Source of the DNA: Streptosporangium sandarakinum
GTDB lineage: Bacteria > Actinomycetota > Actinomycetes > Streptosporangiales > Streptosporangiaceae
Direction: 5' to 3'
Length of the DNA stretch: 64,000 nt
Assembly: GCF_013409935.1 (NCBI RefSeq)
Contig: NZ_JACCCO010000001.1
Location: 186,001-250,000, forward strand
Shown here: piece after piece, positions 62,086 to 64,000 of the stretch
Layout: every line of letters starts with the position of its first letter
Position numbering within the stretch: the first letter of the stretch is position 1
Made by a program: the position numbers and the translations under genes
The notes under the pieces: generated by a model
The model's input: only the letters and a program-made list of their open reading frames with translations
The model's database searches: none
Told to the model about the DNA's origin: nothing

Positions 62086-62239
62086 CTCGGATCCACCGAG
62101 ACGGCCCGGCCCCGGCCCGGGGGGTGACGGCCACGGGACGCGGCCCGCCCCAGTCCGGCGGGCGGCGTCCCGGCCGTCCGGTGACGGCGCCGCCGGAGAC
62201 CTTCGGGGGGAGACCTCCCCTCCGGGGCGCCGTACCGGG

Positions 62240-62746
62240 TCAGGGGTGGGCGACGAACCGCCCGAACCGGCCCCGGTGGTACAGCAGCGGCAGGCCCCGG
62301 TCGCGCACGCTCACCTCGGCGACCAGGCCGACGACGAGGATGTGGTCGCCCACGTCGACCGTCTGGTGTGGAAGACAGACCAGATGGGCGGAGACGTCCT
62401 GCAGCAGCGGCGCCCCGAGCGGCCCGGGACGCCATCGGGTGGGTTCGGCGAAGCGGTCGACGCCCTTGCTGGCGAACCGGGCCGCCAGGACCGCCTGGTC
62501 ACTGGTGAGGATGTTGACCGCGAAGTGGTCCGCGGCCCGCAGCCGGGGCCAGGTGGTCGAGTCCCGGTCCACGCAGAAGGAGACCAGCGGCGGCTCCAGG
62601 CTGACCGAGGAGAACGAGGTCGCGGTCAGCCCGGCCGGGACGCCCTCGCTCTGCGCGGTGATCACGACGACGCCCGCGGCGTGTACGGCGAGGGCCTGCC
62701 GGAACGTGTCGTGGTCCACGGACCGGTTCCACAGGGTCTCCGTCAT
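62240..62746 (-). CDS. Flavin reductase-like FMN-binding protein
   Basis: A 168-residue member of the flavin-reductase-like domain family (HpaC/SnaC type). Recognisable blocks are FRQALAVHAAGVVVITAQ, GLTATSFSSVSLEPPLVSFCV, FAVNILTSDQAVLAARFAS and HILVVGLVAEVSV. It supplies reduced FMN to two-component monooxygenases. The start overlaps the stop of the upstream FMN reductase gene, and a monooxygenase gene heads the operon, which gives it an obvious partner. Confidence 0.92.
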   Translation of the reverse strand: MTETLWNRSVDHDTFRQALAVHAAGVVVITAQSEGVPAGLTATSFSSVSLEPPLVSFCVDRDSTTWPRLRAADHFAVNILTSDQAVLAARFASKGVDRFAEPTRWRPGPLGAPLLQDVSAHLVCLPHQTVDVGDHILVVGLVAEVSVRDRGLPLLYHRGRFGRFVAHP

Positions 62747-63291
62747 GTCCCCGCTCCCTCCCTGAGCCGGATTCCCGTCCTTTCCCCGAGCGCCGCCGTC
62801 ACCTGGGGGGCGACCCGGGCGGTCCAGCGCGCGAGGACCTCCCCGAGATCCGGCAGCTCCGGCTCCAGGAGCGCCAGCCCCGGGGTGGGGACGTGCGCGC
62901 CGAGTTCGACCAGGAGGGGCCGCAGGTGCACCTCGACGGCGAGGGCGTGCCGGGGGTCGCCCATGACCAGCACCGGCAGCGCCGCGACACCGGTCAGCGC
63001 GGCCGGGGGCAGCCGGTCGAAGAACGCCTTGAGCAGGCCGGTGTAGGTCCCCTTGTAGGTGGGGCTGGCCACCACGAGCACGTCCGCGCCCGTGACGAGC
63101 TCCAGCGCCACCTCCACGCCCGCGGACGGGCCGGGCGCGAGCAGCTGCGACCCGAGCGCCGACAGGTCCACGACCTCGTGGGAGCCGTCGTGCCCGATCC
63201 GCTCCCCGATCGCCTCGGCGGCCGCGACCGCGGCGATCCGCGTCCTGGACCCTCCGCGGGGGTTGCCGACCAGCGTCACGACGGAGGTCAC
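62743..63291 (-). CDS. NAD(P)H-dependent FMN reductase (SsuE/MsuE-like)
   Basis: A 182-residue flavodoxin-like protein: VVTLVGNPRGGSRTRIAAVA for the phosphate loop, VLVVASPTYKGTYTGLLKAFFDRLP for the flavin-edge motif (in outline). SsuE/MsuE enzymes provide FMNH2 for desulfonation. The GTG start overlaps the monooxygenase stop (GTGA) and its stop overlaps the next start (ATGA), so all three genes are translationally coupled. Having two flavin reductases of different folds in one operon is notable. Confidence 0.92.
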   Translation of the reverse strand: MTSVVTLVGNPRGGSRTRIAAVAAAEAIGERIGHDGSHEVVDLSALGSQLLAPGPSAGVEVALELVTGADVLVVASPTYKGTYTGLLKAFFDRLPPAALTGVAALPVLVMGDPRHALAVEVHLRPLLVELGAHVPTPGLALLEPELPDLGEVLARWTARVAPQVTAALGERTGIRLREGAGT

Positions 63292-64000
63292 GAGGCCACC
63301 ACCGCGTCCGCCGGGCCCACCGTACCCACCGGGTCCGCCGAGTCGAGCCGCCCACCGGCCGGGGGCCGCGCGCGGCGGGAGGCCGGCCGGGGCAGGTCGT
63401 AGTTGTCGCGCAGCGTGCGGCCCTCGTACTCCCGCCGGAACAGGCCCCTGATCTGCAGTTCCGGCACGACGTGGTCGACGAAGTCCTCCAGGCCGCCGGG
63501 CAGGACCGGCGGCATGACGTTGAAGCCGTCGGCGGCGCTGTTCTCGAACCAGAGCTGGATCTCGTCGGCGATCCGCTCGGGGGTCCCGGCCAGGACCCGG
63601 TGCCCCCGGCCGCCCGCGAGGCGGCCGAGGAGCTGCCGCACGGTCAGGTCCTCCCGGCGGGCGAGGTCGATGACGAGCCTGCGGCGGCTCTGCGCCCCCT
63701 CCGTCTCGGCGGAGACGTCCGGCAGGGGACGGTCCAGCGCGTCCTCGGTCAGCTCGATGCCCACCAGGTGGGACAGCTGGGCCAGGCCGTACGCGGGGAT
63801 GATGAGGTCCTGCAGCTCCTGCTCCAGCCGGCGTGCCTCCCGCTCGGTGGAGCCGATGACCGGGGAGATGCCGGGGAGGACCAGCAGGTCGCCCGGGTGC
63901 CTGCCGTACCGGGCGAGGCGGCCCTTGATGTCGGTGTAGAACGCCTGGGCATCGGCGAGCGTCTGCTGGGCGGTGAAGACCGCCTCGGCGTACCGGGCCG
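63288..64000 (-). CDS. LLM-class FMN-dependent monooxygenase (NtaA/SnaA/DszA type), partial
   Basis: The C-terminal 236 residues are in the window; the gene continues past the right edge. The frame reads FTAQQTLADAQAFYTDIKGR, then LARYGRHPGDLLVLPGISPV, IGSTEREARRLEQEL, LAGTPERIADEIQLWFENSAADGFNV and PELQIRGLFRREYEGRTLRDNY (in outline), all typical of the NtaA/SnaA/DszA subfamily that oxidises nitrilotriacetate, dibenzothiophene sulfone or dimethyl sulfone-like compounds. The two downstream flavin reductases fit such an enzyme. An internal GTG at 63764 is not the start. Confidence 0.92.
   Translation of the reverse strand, partial: ARYAEAVFTAQQTLADAQAFYTDIKGRLARYGRHPGDLLVLPGISPVIGSTEREARRLEQELQDLIIPAYGLAQLSHLVGIELTEDALDRPLPDVSAETEGAQSRRRLVIDLARREDLTVRQLLGRLAGGRGHRVLAGTPERIADEIQLWFENSAADGFNVMPPVLPGGLEDFVDHVVPELQIRGLFRREYEGRTLRDNYDLPRPASRRARPPAGGRLDSADPVGTVGPADAVVAS

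Overview
The window is about 64 kb of very GC-rich DNA with tightly packed genes, GTG starts, frequent ATGA/GTGA start-stop overlaps and leaderless-type promoters. Together with DUF1876, DUF2277, GAF sensor-kinase, SAH-riboswitch/metH and Spo0M-like genes this points to a filamentous actinomycete. A Streptosporangiales-type genus is my inference; there is no rRNA gene to settle it. I saw no tRNA, rRNA, CRISPR array, prophage or large biosynthetic cluster.

Layout. 1-3.3 kb: end of glpD, DUF2277, a slipin and DUF1876. 3.3-9.7 kb: a disturbed segment. An internally deleted IS5-type element carrying an extra ORF (3323-4465) and an inverted 491-bp partial copy of it (9203-9693) bracket a membrane protein, a UbiE-like methyltransferase and a NarL-type two-component system. 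Two promoter/operator modules with identical spacing link the two-component system to the membrane protein. 9.8-19.4 kb: secreted PHB-depolymerase-like esterase, two small proteins, TetR/MFS pair with a paired operator, DUF72 protein, class-V aminotransferase, lipoprotein, membrane-anchored Mrr-like nuclease and an acyl-CoA synthetase.

19.6-25.6 kb: the most unusual part. A four-gene operon encodes an ABC-ATPase-like protein without a Walker A motif, a lipoprotein of the sugar-binding type, a fused two-domain permease and a membrane-anchored NB-ARC/TPR protein whose P-loop lysine is threonine. It looks like an importer rebuilt into something else, perhaps a sensor; that function is inference.

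26-40 kb: a truncated MBOAT gene, a class B penicillin-binding protein, trpF, a CBS-BON protein, then an amino-compound uptake and hydrolysis island (polar amino-acid ABC importer, YtcJ-type amidohydrolase, LysR, amidase, double-Lrp regulator, Asp/Glu racemase), followed by a DevS/DosS-like kinase and a PIG-L deacetylase. 41-51.7 kb: an oligosaccharide-use cluster with an Opp-type ABC importer, GH2 beta-mannosidase, ROK kinase and divergent LacI regulator. A TGGGAGCGCTCCCA site identical to the known CebR/CelR-type operator lies upstream of the binding-protein gene. 51.8-53.5 kb: a HEAT-repeat protein plus a MerR-HEAT fusion under a MerR-like dyad. 53.7-64 kb: recD2, a SAH riboswitch with a visible RBS-sequestering hairpin before metH, a Spo0M-like protein with a His-rich tail, a nucleotidyltransferase-like protein, and an FMN-dependent monooxygenase operon that runs off the end.
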